The translations under genes and the position numbers were made by a program. Shown one piece after another: positions 51,859-60,319 of a stretch of DNA of 64,000 nt. Position 1 is the first letter of the stretch. Each line of letters starts with the position of its first letter. The stretch comes from Clostridiaceae bacterium (GTDB lineage Bacteria; Bacillota; Clostridia; Peptostreptococcales; Peptostreptococcaceae). Location of the stretch: the NCBI GenBank assembly GCA_902362365.1, contig CABIVQ010000005.1:30704-94703 (forward strand). The letters are read 5' to 3'. The notes beneath the pieces were generated by a model. The model had not been told where the DNA came from, made no database searches, and worked only from the letters and a program-made list of their open reading frames with translations.

Positions 51859-52338
51859 TTATTGATACATTCTATCTTTTACTTTTTGATAATCTTCCTC
51901 TGAATTATATGGGTAAATAAACTCTTGTGAATCTGATCTTATATAAAGTTTACTCATATCGTGTGTTACATAAAATGTAAGGAATTTATCATTTACAATA
52001 TCCTCTGGATTAAATGATAGCAAAGACTCATATATTCCATTATCAGTGTAGTTGCCATCTTCATTTGGAAACTCATATAAATCTACAGGGGATAGTGAGT
52101 AGGTTTTATCTCCTATAGTAATATTTCCTTGTAATTCTTCACTAAATTTAAGCCTTTGCCAAATAAATCTCCCTTTATGTATTTCACCATTTAACTTAAT
52201 ATCAACTTTACTAACTTTGCTATCATTTTCATAAACTTGCACATCTTTATAATAATGTTCGAAAGATTTAGGGTATAGAAATAAAATTGTCCCAACCACT
52301 ACTACAGCTAATATAATTAATTTATATGATTTTTTCAT
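51859..52338 (-). CDS. Membrane-anchored protein of unknown function
   Basis: A 159-aa protein with an N-terminal anchor (YKLIILAVVVVGTILFLY) and an extracellular beta-rich domain (DVQVYENDSKVSKVDIKLNG, EIHKGRFIWQRLKFSEELQG, DLYEFPNEDGNYTDNGIY). No recognised family, though the layout resembles other small surface proteins passed between Clostridia. It is flanked by a diverged cassette 5' element upstream (52365-52388) and a 3' element downstream. AAGGAGATG precedes the ATG. Confidence 0.65.
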   Translation of the reverse strand: MKKSYKLIILAVVVVGTILFLYPKSFEHYYKDVQVYENDSKVSKVDIKLNGEIHKGRFIWQRLKFSEELQGNITIGDKTYSLSPVDLYEFPNEDGNYTDNGIYESLLSFNPEDIVNDKFLTFYVTHDMSKLYIRSDSQEFIYPYNSEEDYQKVKDRMYQ

Positions 52339-52364
52339 TCTTCATCTCCTTTTAAAATATTTAG

Positions 52365-52388
52365 TTCAAACTTTATGACAATTGCAAA
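52365..52388 (-). promoter_or_regulatory. Diverged cassette 5' element
   Basis: Minus strand: TTTGCAATTGTCATAAAGTT then TGAA. It matches TTCGCAATTGTTATATAATG-CGAA at about 18 of 24 positions and lies 27 bp upstream of the gene at 52338. Confidence 0.45.
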
Positions 52389-52480
52389 ATAATCTATAAT
52401 ATAACTTTATTATAACTATTTATCTATATCAGCATAATTAATTTTAATCTGCTCTTCAATACCTTTATTATCATTTAAAA

Positions 52481-54319
52481 CTATTCTAATACATCATTAT
52501 CCTTTAATACTAAGAATCCATTTGCTTTTAACGATATTTTATCTTCTAACTTTACATTTGCTTTATTAAATAAATCATATACTTCTCTATTTTTCAGATA
52601 CTTTGGTAATTCACATTCTACTTCTTTTGAAGAATTATTTATTACAACTGTAACTTTTCCTTTTTTAAATATCAATAGTCCACTATATTTATCTGTTATT
52701 ATCCATTCATTATTTACTATCTTAAAGTCATCATTCTCTTTTCTTATTTGTATAATATCTTTTATAAATTCTAATATGTCTTTGTTTTGTTTATTCTCAT
52801 CCCATACCATACATTCCCTTTGTCCTTCGCATTTTGGCGTTTGTAGACCTTCCATTCCTACTTCATCCCCATAATAAATACATGGGCATCCACCTTGGGT
52901 AAACATGAATAAATATGCCAATTTAAGCTTCTCTATATTTCCTCCTGCAAAGGTAAGCATTCTCGTTGTATCATGACTTCCTACTAAATTAAATGTTACC
53001 TCATTTACCTGTCTTGGATAACTGACATTCACATTATTTATTGAGTATTTAAATTCTTCAGCATTCATTTGACCTATGCAAAAGAAATCTCTTATTGAAT
53101 TTGTTAAAGGATAGTTCATAACAGAATCAAATTGATCACCCATAAGCCAAGGTAAGCTATTATGCCATATCTCACCTAAAATATAAACATCTTGTTTTTC
53201 TTTTTTTACTTCTTCTCTAAATTTTCTCCAAAATCTATGGTCAACCTCATTTGATACATCTAATCTCCAGCCATCAATATCAAATTCCCTTACCCAATAC
53301 TTACCTACTTCTATTAGATAATCAACAACCTCTGGATTTTCAGTGTTTAATTTCGGCATTTCTGCAACACATCCAAATGTTTCATAAGGTATATTCTTCT
53401 TATTCATATATTTTAAAGGAGTATCAATTCTACTCATATCCTTTATATAAAACCAATCTTTATATTTAGATTCTTCTTTATTTTTTATAACATCCTGCCA
53501 TATATTAGAATAATAACCTATATGATTAAAAACAGCGTCTAGCATTATTTTCATACCACGACTGTGTAATTCTTCTACAAGATTTTTTAAAGTTTGTTTA
53601 TCTCCTAAATATGGATCTATCTCCATATAATCAATTGTATCGTATCTATGATTTGTATTTCCCTTTGTTATTGGACATAAATAAATCCCTGTAACACCTA
53701 AATCCTCTAAGTAATCTAAGTGGTCTATTATCCCTTGTAAGTCACCACCTGTATAATTATAATGAGTAGGCTTTGACCCCCAAGGCTCTACATTTATAGG
53801 GTTTATATTAGGATTACCATTAGCAAATCTATCTGGAAATATCTGATACCAAATAGTATCCTTAACCCATTTTGGTGGCTTTGGTATATCTATTTTATTT
53901 AAGTATGGATATCCAAAAAAATTCTCAATATTGCTTAACTCTTTATAGTTTTCTTCTTTAGTTAAGTCAATTATTTTCTTTTCTGTATATAATAACTTTT
54001 CATATTCTTTTTCTACTACAAAACAATATCTTGATCTGTTATTTTCAGGCTTATACTCTGCAATCCAATAATCAAATAATTCAGTTTCAACTTCCTTTTT
54101 CATTGGAATATACTTTCCACCACTCCAGTTTTGTCCTGTAGAATTAAGATTACCTGCAGCAACTATGTCTTCCCACATATATGGATCCCCTATCCTTAAA
54201 GTTGCTTTTTCTAAATCCCCCTTTTTACTTCTTAAACGTATATGTAAAACTTTTTCGTTATATCCGTATGCATAATTACTTTTAGGTATATGTAATAATG
54301 ATTCTTTTAAAATACTCAT
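52481..54319 (-). CDS. GH13 cyclomaltodextrinase/neopullulanase-type alpha-glucosidase
   Basis: The 612-aa enzyme has an N-terminal beta domain (residues 1-130, like CBM34 of neopullulanases) and the GH13 barrel: region I DAVFNHIGY, region II DGWRLDVSNEVDH (nucleophile Asp), region III YILGEIWH (acid Glu) and region IV LVGSHDTTR. It should split cyclodextrins, pullulan or maltodextrins inside the cell, as no signal peptide is seen. The barrel opens with WYQIFPDRFANGNP, the usual start of this subfamily. GGGGGGA precedes ATG 54319. Confidence 0.93.
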   Translation of the reverse strand: MSILKESLLHIPKSNYAYGYNEKVLHIRLRSKKGDLEKATLRIGDPYMWEDIVAAGNLNSTGQNWSGGKYIPMKKEVETELFDYWIAEYKPENNRSRYCFVVEKEYEKLLYTEKKIIDLTKEENYKELSNIENFFGYPYLNKIDIPKPPKWVKDTIWYQIFPDRFANGNPNINPINVEPWGSKPTHYNYTGGDLQGIIDHLDYLEDLGVTGIYLCPITKGNTNHRYDTIDYMEIDPYLGDKQTLKNLVEELHSRGMKIMLDAVFNHIGYYSNIWQDVIKNKEESKYKDWFYIKDMSRIDTPLKYMNKKNIPYETFGCVAEMPKLNTENPEVVDYLIEVGKYWVREFDIDGWRLDVSNEVDHRFWRKFREEVKKEKQDVYILGEIWHNSLPWLMGDQFDSVMNYPLTNSIRDFFCIGQMNAEEFKYSINNVNVSYPRQVNEVTFNLVGSHDTTRMLTFAGGNIEKLKLAYLFMFTQGGCPCIYYGDEVGMEGLQTPKCEGQRECMVWDENKQNKDILEFIKDIIQIRKENDDFKIVNNEWIITDKYSGLLIFKKGKVTVVINNSSKEVECELPKYLKNREVYDLFNKANVKLEDKISLKANGFLVLKDNDVLE

Positions 54320-54526
54320 TCTTTTCCCCCCATTTAAAACTATATATTATAAATACTAGTTATTTAATTTTTCAATGTCAATAAAAATCAATTTCAATAG
54401 ATTTATGTTAATCTTTATTTATTATTGTTTATTTTAATATTATATGATTTTATTTAAATATTAAGGGTATTATTGTATTATAATAGTGTAACAAATACAT
54501 AATTATATATTTTCGGAGGTAGTAAA

Positions 54527-55339
54527 ATGTCAAACTGTAATTCTTGTCCTTCAAAAGGAAATTGCAATACAAATGCTAAAAGTTGTGGTGTAGTAAATCA
54601 CCCTTATAATAAAATAAAAAAAGTTATTGGTGTAATGAGTGGTAAAGGTGGAGTTGGTAAGTCAACTGTAACTACATTACTTGCAAAAAAATTAAATAGT
54701 CTTGGATATAATGTTGGTATATTAGACTCTGATATTACTGGACCAAGTATACCTAGACTTATGGGATTAAAAGATGAAAGAGCTATGTCTAATGGTAATG
54801 ATATCTATCCTGTTGCTAATGAGGATAATATAAAAACAATGTCTATAAACTATATGGTTGATACAGAATCTCAGCCTGTAGTTTGGAAAGGTCCTATGAT
54901 AACTAATGCTGTTAAACAATTTTATAGCAATGTATTATGGGGAGAGTTAGATTATTTATTAATAGATATGCCTCCAGGTACTGGAGATGTAGCTATGACT
55001 GTAATGCAATCTTTACCTATAAATGGCGTTATAATGGTTTCTGTTCCTCAAGATATGATTTCTATGATAGTAGCAAAAGCTATAAACATGGCAAAAATGC
55101 TTAATGTTAATGTTTTAGGTGTTATTGAGAATATGAGCTATATTGAGTGTCCTGATTGTGATAAAAAAATAAAATTATTTGACGGTGAAGAAAGTGATGT
55201 ATTCTTTAAAGAAAACAATATAGATCTTCTAGGCGAACTTCCTATGACTAAGGAAATAATAAATATAACTCATAATGGAGTTAAAGAAATAAGTGATGAT
55301 TTAGATACAATACTATCTGGTATAGTAAATAAATTATAA
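54527..55339 (+). CDS. mrp: Mrp/NBP35 family iron-sulfur carrier P-loop ATPase
   Basis: The 270-aa protein begins with a Cys-rich tail (SNCNSCPSKGNCNTNAKSC), then VMSGKGGVGKSTVTTLLAKK (deviant Walker A), SDITGPSIPRLMGL, DMPPGTGDVAMTV, and the CxxC site ECPDCDKKI that binds a 4Fe-4S cluster between subunits. ApbC/Nbp35-type proteins carry or assemble Fe-S clusters in the cytoplasm. It has CGGAGG before ATG 54527 and its own terminator. Confidence 0.93.
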   Translation: MSNCNSCPSKGNCNTNAKSCGVVNHPYNKIKKVIGVMSGKGGVGKSTVTTLLAKKLNSLGYNVGILDSDITGPSIPRLMGLKDERAMSNGNDIYPVANEDNIKTMSINYMVDTESQPVVWKGPMITNAVKQFYSNVLWGELDYLLIDMPPGTGDVAMTVMQSLPINGVIMVSVPQDMISMIVAKAINMAKMLNVNVLGVIENMSYIECPDCDKKIKLFDGEESDVFFKENNIDLLGELPMTKEIINITHNGVKEISDDLDTILSGIVNKL

Positions 55340-55352
55340 TTCCCATAATAAA

Positions 55353-55397
55353 AAAGATAGTTATTTCAATTTTTAATCTTTGAAATAACTATCTTTA
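55353..55397. terminator. Bidirectional terminator after mrp
   Basis: AAAGATAGTTATTTCAA pairs with TTTGAAATAACTATCTTT, then ATTTATT; T runs both ways. Confidence 0.88.
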
Positions 55398-55401
55398 TTT
55401 A

Positions 55402-55596
55402 TTAATCTAAATGTTTTAAATAAACCAAATATTCTTCAATATTTCCTTTATTATTTACAGTTATTAAATACTCATTATAGTGAGCATTATGTGGCTTCGT
55501 AAACTTACATCCAATAACACAGTCACTATCTTCTAGTTCTAAAAACTCTGTATCTTTTAAAAATTTTCTATTTATTAATTCCATAGCCCTATCCAT
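55402..55596 (-). CDS. Hypothetical 64-aa protein (DUF6762-like)
   Basis: ATG 55596 follows a long G run (GGGGGGGGAT) that is a strong site; the frame to 55620 is an over-extension. The protein (DRAMELINRKFLKDTEFLEL, DSDCVIGCKFTKPHNAHYNE, YLITVNNKGNIEEYLVYLKH) resembles small Peptostreptococcaceae proteins of unknown function. It lies 20 bp after the DUF1284 gene and shares its operon with bioY. Confidence 0.65.
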   Translation of the reverse strand: MDRAMELINRKFLKDTEFLELEDSDCVIGCKFTKPHNAHYNEYLITVNNKGNIEEYLVYLKHLD

Positions 55597-55616
55597 AATT
55601 ATCCCCCCCCAGATTA

Positions 55617-56030
55617 TCATATATAGCTCTTACAGTTAGTTATATTATACCAACTACAGTTCTTACATATATCATCAAAAATATCCTCTGTAATATTATT
55701 ATACACTAATTTCTCAAGCTCAATATATTTATATATTCCTTTCTTAATATTAAAGTATTGACTAATCTTTAAATCAAGTAAGGCAACTTTATCTTGAGTA
55801 GAACATAAATTTTCTCCTAATTTACTAGGACATTTCTCACAAATACTATCTGTAGAAAACACTACTTCTACTTCTCTTAATTCATTTTCTAAACTGCTAC
55901 TGTTAAGATACTTATTATAAGCACCAATTTCTTTTATTATACTCTCCATTCTAATACTAAATTCTTTGCTATATCCCATCCCTTGATATGCTCTCATACA
56001 TAATATATGATGAGGTCTTATTTTTAACAT
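55617..56030 (-). CDS. DUF1284 family protein
   Basis: The 137-aa protein starts LKIRPHHILCMRAYQGMGYS, the DUF1284 signature, and carries Cys pairs (CEKCPSKLGENLCS, CKNCSWYNITNC) that suggest a bound iron-sulfur cluster. AGGAG precedes the ATG, which overlaps the bioY stop by 7 bp, so it is translationally coupled to bioY and likely under biotin control. Function unknown. Confidence 0.88.
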   Translation of the reverse strand: MLKIRPHHILCMRAYQGMGYSKEFSIRMESIIKEIGAYNKYLNSSSLENELREVEVVFSTDSICEKCPSKLGENLCSTQDKVALLDLKISQYFNIKKGIYKYIELEKLVYNNITEDIFDDICKNCSWYNITNCKSYI

Positions 56031-56566
56031 GATTTCACTCCTATATTGACTCTTTTAGAAATTGATATTTCAATACTTGTCGCTAAGAATAATTTGATTA
56101 AATCTACTACTACAAATGGTGCTACACAAGCTAATATACTCTCTTGAATTGTAGACTTAGTAACTACTGAAAACATAATAGTCCCCGTTATGTAAACAAC
56201 ACTTAATCCTAAAACCATTGATAGTAAAATATATAACTTTGAAGAACTTCGTTCTGATACATATCCTACTACAAATGCCATCAACGGACATCCTAATAAA
56301 AATCCTCCTGTAGGCCCCATTAATATTCCTAATCCACCACTCATTTGAGCAAATACTGGTACTCCTATAGCACCTAATAATAGGTATATTATTATAGAAA
56401 TGAGCCCTTTTTTAGATCCTAATATTAATCCTGTTAAAGATACTGCAAATATTTGCATTGTTAATGGTACAGTTGTAAAAGGTAATGGTATTGATATTTG
56501 CGATAATACTGCTGTTATAGAAGCAAATAGACCACATATAATTATATTTTGTGTTTTTAAATTCAT
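56024..56566 (-). CDS. bioY: Biotin transporter S component BioY
   Basis: The 180-aa membrane protein has the BioY wording: ISIPLPFTTVPLTMQIFAVS, GSKKGLISIIIYLLLGAIGV, PVFAQMSGGLGILMGPTGGF and LLGCPLMAFVVGYVSE, with about six helices. It binds biotin outside and works alone or with the ECF energizing module, not encoded here. A BirA-type operator overlaps its transcription start, so it should be repressed by biotin. GGGGGAAAT precedes ATG 56566. Confidence 0.95.
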   Translation of the reverse strand: MNLKTQNIIICGLFASITAVLSQISIPLPFTTVPLTMQIFAVSLTGLILGSKKGLISIIIYLLLGAIGVPVFAQMSGGLGILMGPTGGFLLGCPLMAFVVGYVSERSSSKLYILLSMVLGLSVVYITGTIMFSVVTKSTIQESILACVAPFVVVDLIKLFLATSIEISISKRVNIGVKSC

Positions 56567-56586
56567 TTTAATTTCCCCCTTATTTA

Positions 56587-56648
56587 GGTTAACCTAATTT
56601 CTTTACTAGGTTTACATTTATTATATTTAATAAATATATATAGGTCAA
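56587..56648 (-). promoter_or_regulatory. bioY promoter with BirA operator
   Basis: Minus strand promoter: -35 TTGACC (56643-56648), 17-bp spacer, -10 TATAAT (56620-56625). Just downstream, covering the start site, lies TGTAAACC-N14-GGTTAACC (56587-56616), a good match to the BirA box (TTGTTAACC-N14/15-GGTTAACAA type). The right half sits in a perfect palindrome TTAGGTTAACCTAA. BirA bound to biotinyl-AMP should repress bioY. Confidence 0.88.
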
Positions 56649-56678
56649 CTAAATCTTCTAATAATTCTCAAATAAAAA

Positions 56679-56713
56679 AGATTGTTTAAATTATCTTAAC
56701 TTTAAACAATCTT
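56679..56713 (-). terminator. Terminator for the 56735-57010 gene
   Basis: AAGATTGTTTAAA pairs with TTTAAACAATCTT, then TTTTATT on the minus strand. Confidence 0.85.
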
Positions 56714-56734
56714 AAACATAATACATTTAATTTT

Positions 56735-57010
56735 CTAATCTATAATAAACCTAATTTTATCACCATTCTGTCTTTCAAAGTATGCTATTTCACCAACAAT
56801 ATTATAATCAAATGCATTCATCATAATCTTTAATAACTTCTCACTATCTATAATATCTGACTGATCTTTTAAAAAATCTATAGCGTTATTTTTCACTAAC
56901 CTTTTAACAAAGTCAATTGGCAACTTCAAGAAAATCTTATCTCCTGTATTGGCTGCTATCTTAACTTTTAAAAACCTTTCATTATAACTTACTGAACTAT
57001 CTCTACTCAC
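56735..57010 (-). CDS. SHOCT-like/YvlB N-terminal-type small protein
   Basis: The 91-aa protein (LKVKIAANTGDKIFLKLPID, FVKRLVKNNAIDFLKDQSDI and GEIAYFERQNGDKIRFIID) has the two-strand/helix layout of small YvlB/LiaF-associated proteins (VxVxxxxGDKVxVxLPxxFV...). Those proteins are linked to envelope stress. No DUF4097 repeat domain follows. Assignment is by motif memory and moderate. AGGAGGG precedes ATG 57010. Confidence 0.6.
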   Translation of the reverse strand: MSRDSSVSYNERFLKVKIAANTGDKIFLKLPIDFVKRLVKNNAIDFLKDQSDIIDSEKLLKIMMNAFDYNIVGEIAYFERQNGDKIRFIID

Positions 57011-57226
57011 TTATTACCCTCCTTATAAAATAATAAATCTATTAAATTTAATTATATTTTCATATACTCAAGTAATAATATATATATATTATTTACCTTG
57101 TCTTATTTATATTCAAAATTTCATAGCTATTATTACATATAATTTAAATTATATTATTTTGAAAATAAATATATTTTATGATAAAATTATTTAATGTATT
57201 ATTAAAATTTTAAGGAGATGAAATTA

Positions 57227-57972
57227 TTGTTTAACTACATAAAATTTGCATTATACATAATATTAGTATTTTTTCTTGCTATACCTAAGTTAGCAAAATT
57301 TGAAATTAATCCTGATAAGTATTCAGCAAGAGAAAAATTTAGTTTTTTAGAAAAGCATGCAAAAATAGCTCTCTCTATGTAAATATAAAACTAAATATTA
57401 TCGGTAAAGAAAAAATCCCAAAGGAACCAGTTTTATTTGTTATCAATCATTCTAGTATGTTAGATAGTTTTATTTTAGTATCAAGTGTTGATAGACCAAT
57501 TGGTTGCGTTATTGCAGATGTCCCAACGTGGAAAAACATGCCAATAATCAGCCACTGGACTAAATTAATAAGATGTGTATATATTAATAGGTCTAATACA
57601 AGAGAAGGCATTAAAAGTATAATAGAAGCTTCAGAAAATATATTAGATGGTCATAGTATGGCTATTTTCCCTGAAGGTGACTTAACATGGATGAAAGATC
57701 CAAATGCGTTAGTATCTGATTTTAGAGCAGGCGCATTAAAAATTGCTTATAAAGCAAAGTGTCCTATAGTTCCTTTAGTAATAAAAAACTCTAAAGATAC
57801 ATATGAAGGATACCAGCCAGTTGGTAAAATTACTTCTATGCCTGTTGAGGTAGAATTTTTAGACCCTATTTATGATCATATAGATAATCCAAAATTAAAA
57901 TCAACAATATTAAGTGAATCTATTAAAAATAATATGATAAAGAAAATAGAAGAATTTAGAAATAGATTTTAA
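57227..57972 (+). pseudogene. plsC: 1-acyl-sn-glycerol-3-phosphate acyltransferase, frameshifted
   Basis: The first frame starts at TTG 57227 behind AAGGAG with a membrane helix (YIKFALYIILVFFLAIPK) and runs to TAA at 57380 after KHAKIALSM. The acyltransferase then continues in another frame: IPKEPVLFVINHSSMLDSFI (NHxxxxD catalytic motif), INRSNTREGIKSI, MAIFPEGDLTWM (FPEG) and CPIVPLVIKNS to 57972. One base lost or gained in a CTCTCT run near 57370 would explain it. This could be true decay or a sequencing error; the rest is intact. PlsC makes phosphatidic acid. Confidence 0.85.
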
Positions 57973-58019
57973 GTATGAACCTTAATATTTTAAAATTACA
58001 TTATTAAATTTTACATATA

Positions 58020-58052
58020 AAAAATGACCTAGTAATTATAGGTCATTTTTTT
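58020..58052. terminator. Terminator between plsC and ArsC-like gene
   Basis: AAAAATGACCT pairs with AGGTCATTTTT, with T runs on both strands. Confidence 0.88.
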
Positions 58053-58070
58053 ATATATATAATTTAGCTT

Positions 58071-58424
58071 TTATAATAAGGTATTTTTCCATTCTTCTTC
58101 TTTAAAACCTAATAATACATTTTCATTATCATATAATAAAGGTCTTTTTATAAGCATACCATCACTTGATAAAATTTCTAAAAGCTTGTCCTCAGATTCA
58201 GTTTTAACTACATCCTTAAGCCCTAGTTCTCTATATTTTACACCACTTGTATTAAAAAACTTTTTTAATTCAAGTCCACTAGTTTTAAACATTTTTTCTA
58301 ACTCTTCTTTAGTTGGAGGATTTTCAGTTATTTCAATTTCTTCAAAGATAATATTATTTTCATTTAACCATTTTTTTGCTTTTCTTACTGTCGAACATTT
58401 TGAATATCCATAAAATTTAATCAT
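58071..58424 (-). CDS. ArsC/Spx family (YffB-like) protein
   Basis: The 117-aa protein has the ArsC fold: IKFYGYSKCSTVRKAKKWLN with one Cys (KCSTV, no CxxC), ITENPPTKEELEKMF, and the KRPLLYDNENVLLGFKEEEW ending. It belongs to the glutathione/arsenate-reductase-like or Spx-like superfamily; the lone Cys argues for a thiol-transfer or reductase role rather than Spx redox switching. Substrate unknown; no ars genes are nearby. Confidence 0.85.
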   Translation of the reverse strand: MIKFYGYSKCSTVRKAKKWLNENNIIFEEIEITENPPTKEELEKMFKTSGLELKKFFNTSGVKYRELGLKDVVKTESEDKLLEILSSDGMLIKRPLLYDNENVLLGFKEEEWKNTLL

Positions 58425-58491
58425 AAATTAAGGTCCCCTTTATAGTTTTAATATTCAATTTCTACCCTTAATTTCAATTTTTAATCAAGTT

Positions 58492-58761
58492 TTATACTAA
58501 TTCTCTAATTTTTTCTTTTCCTTTGGATTTTATAATTATCCCTTGCTTTTCTATTATAGCTATATAGTTTTGCGTACTTTTAACTGTATTTTGATAATCA
58601 TTTATTGTTATATAATCATTTTTTTCTAGGTATTTAATTGCATGGTCAAATCTTATTAGCTTCTCTAATCCATCTATATCATTGTTATAATTATTATACG
58701 TTACATACTTTTCACTCGAATTACTTATATCCAACAATATTTTAATAGCTAAATCTTCCAT
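58492..58761 (-). CDS. Hypothetical 89-aa protein, possibly winged-helix
   Basis: The protein (EDLAIKILLDISNSSEKYVT, LIRFDHAIKYLEKNDYITIN, NYIAIIEKQGIIIKSKGKEK) alternates helices and short strands in a way that fits a small winged-helix fold. No catalytic motif is seen. AGGAGAC precedes the ATG. It might be a DNA-binding regulator; no target is known. Confidence 0.5.
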   Translation of the reverse strand: MEDLAIKILLDISNSSEKYVTYNNYNNDIDGLEKLIRFDHAIKYLEKNDYITINDYQNTVKSTQNYIAIIEKQGIIIKSKGKEKIRELV

Positions 58762-58892
58762 AATTTGTAGTCTCCTTTTAATATAAAAATAAGATTATAT
58801 CCTTTTAAAATTCTACAAATTATTTTTATTTCCTTCTTTTTCTTATACTTTTTTGTCGGATTCTATACATATTTTAATATATGAACTAAAAG

Positions 58893-60197
58893 TTATACTT
58901 GATTCCAAGGAACTAACTCTACTTCACCATAAGATCTATACTTTAATCTATTAGAATACTCTCCTTTATATCCAATAACATAAAGTAATGCAAGTTCTAC
59001 ATATCTTGTCCCTATTTGTATTATATTCCACATGTCATCAACACTTAAATTAGCTTTATGTCCTTTTCTACTTGGATGAACAATTTTATTCCTAAAATAG
59101 ATAACTAAGTCTATTCCATCATCAAATTTACTTTTTATCCAATCATCAAATAAATATAATTCTTTTTGACCATATGGAATTTTGCATATATCTAAAAGCA
59201 TTCGAATATTTTTAGATGTTGAATTTTCATCAAACTCTTGTTCATCTAATAAATTATATAATTCTACTAATACAACGTAAGATAAAGTTTCTAATGCAAT
59301 TTGGACAGATATTATATTATTTTCTAATGTTATATTGTTTTGAGATTCTATATACCAATCAATAATATGTTTAATTGTTGGCTCATAATATGCATCTTCT
59401 AATTTTTTACACATAAGTGAAATATATTTTTCTATATTATGATAATTTGCTATTGTATCACTCCAAGTAGGAACAAACTTAAAAGGAGTTACAATTGCTT
59501 CTCTCCATAATCGGTATACATTTTTTTCACCATCATATCCATTTGCCAAGCAAATATCAACATATCTACCACACATAAAACTCAATGATGTAGAAATTCT
59601 ATCTAAAATATCCTCTACGTTATTAGTTTTAAAAGTTGTATTATCTTTTTTTAAAATTCTTCCAACATGAGTTATTATATTACCTGATTTTATTTTTAAC
59701 TCTTCATTTAATTCTTTTCTATAGTCGTACCTTTTATCGATAACTACTTTATAGTCATTTATTTCAAACTCAATTCTACCTGCAAATAATTTATTTTCAT
59801 AATTTATGAGCTTTCCTGGTACCTGATTTAAATTTATAATATCAAAATCTACATATTCAACATAAGTATTCTTGGATTTCATATTATTATCATTTATATA
59901 ACCATCTATATTAGAATTATTAATAGTATTTACAGTTATATACACTGGCTTATACCCATAAACTTCAAGTATAGCATTATCATAATCTAAGGCTAGGTCA
60001 AAGTCTTCATCTTGGGTATGTATAATAGATGCTTCAAAATTAACTGACATGGGTGGTATCATTTTATAATAAATTATCCCGTTACATTTGTATTTTTTAT
60101 CTAAATAAATACAAAATCTGCCTTCATATATAATAATATCTTCATCAATATCATAATTAAAATATTTTGAATATATAGCATCTTTAACTACTTTCAT
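58893..60197 (-). CDS. HEPN-motif protein, ApeA-like candidate defence RNase
   Basis: The 434-aa protein has a beta-rich N-terminal half (EGRFCIYLDKKYKCNGIIYY, VDFDIINLNQVPGKLINYEN) and a helical C-terminal half. Near the end, VIYFRNKIVHPSRKGH contains R369-x4-H374 with the Asn after Arg, the HEPN ribonuclease motif. Its layout resembles ApeA-type abortive-infection proteins (N-terminal sensor, C-terminal HEPN). It is monocistronic, between two unknown genes. ApeA identity is inference; the HEPN motif is seen. No antitoxin-like partner is visible. Confidence 0.7.
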   Translation of the reverse strand: MKVVKDAIYSKYFNYDIDEDIIIYEGRFCIYLDKKYKCNGIIYYKMIPPMSVNFEASIIHTQDEDFDLALDYDNAILEVYGYKPVYITVNTINNSNIDGYINDNNMKSKNTYVEYVDFDIINLNQVPGKLINYENKLFAGRIEFEINDYKVVIDKRYDYRKELNEELKIKSGNIITHVGRILKKDNTTFKTNNVEDILDRISTSLSFMCGRYVDICLANGYDGEKNVYRLWREAIVTPFKFVPTWSDTIANYHNIEKYISLMCKKLEDAYYEPTIKHIIDWYIESQNNITLENNIISVQIALETLSYVVLVELYNLLDEQEFDENSTSKNIRMLLDICKIPYGQKELYLFDDWIKSKFDDGIDLVIYFRNKIVHPSRKGHKANLSVDDMWNIIQIGTRYVELALLYVIGYKGEYSNRLKYRSYGEVELVPWNQV

Positions 60198-60262
60198 TAC
60201 TAACCCACCTTTACCATTATAATAATCTTATACTATTATAACATATACTTAACAATTAAAAT

Positions 60263-60293
60263 AGCACAGCTATTTTTAATATATTAGCTGTGC
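60263..60293 (-). terminator. Terminator after Na/Pi transporter gene
   Basis: AGCACAGCTA pairs with TAGCTGTGCT. The minus strand lies past the transporter stop; T run is short (ATTTTAATTG). Confidence 0.7.
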
Positions 60294-60319
60294 TTATTTT
60301 TCTTTTATTTCATAATTAA

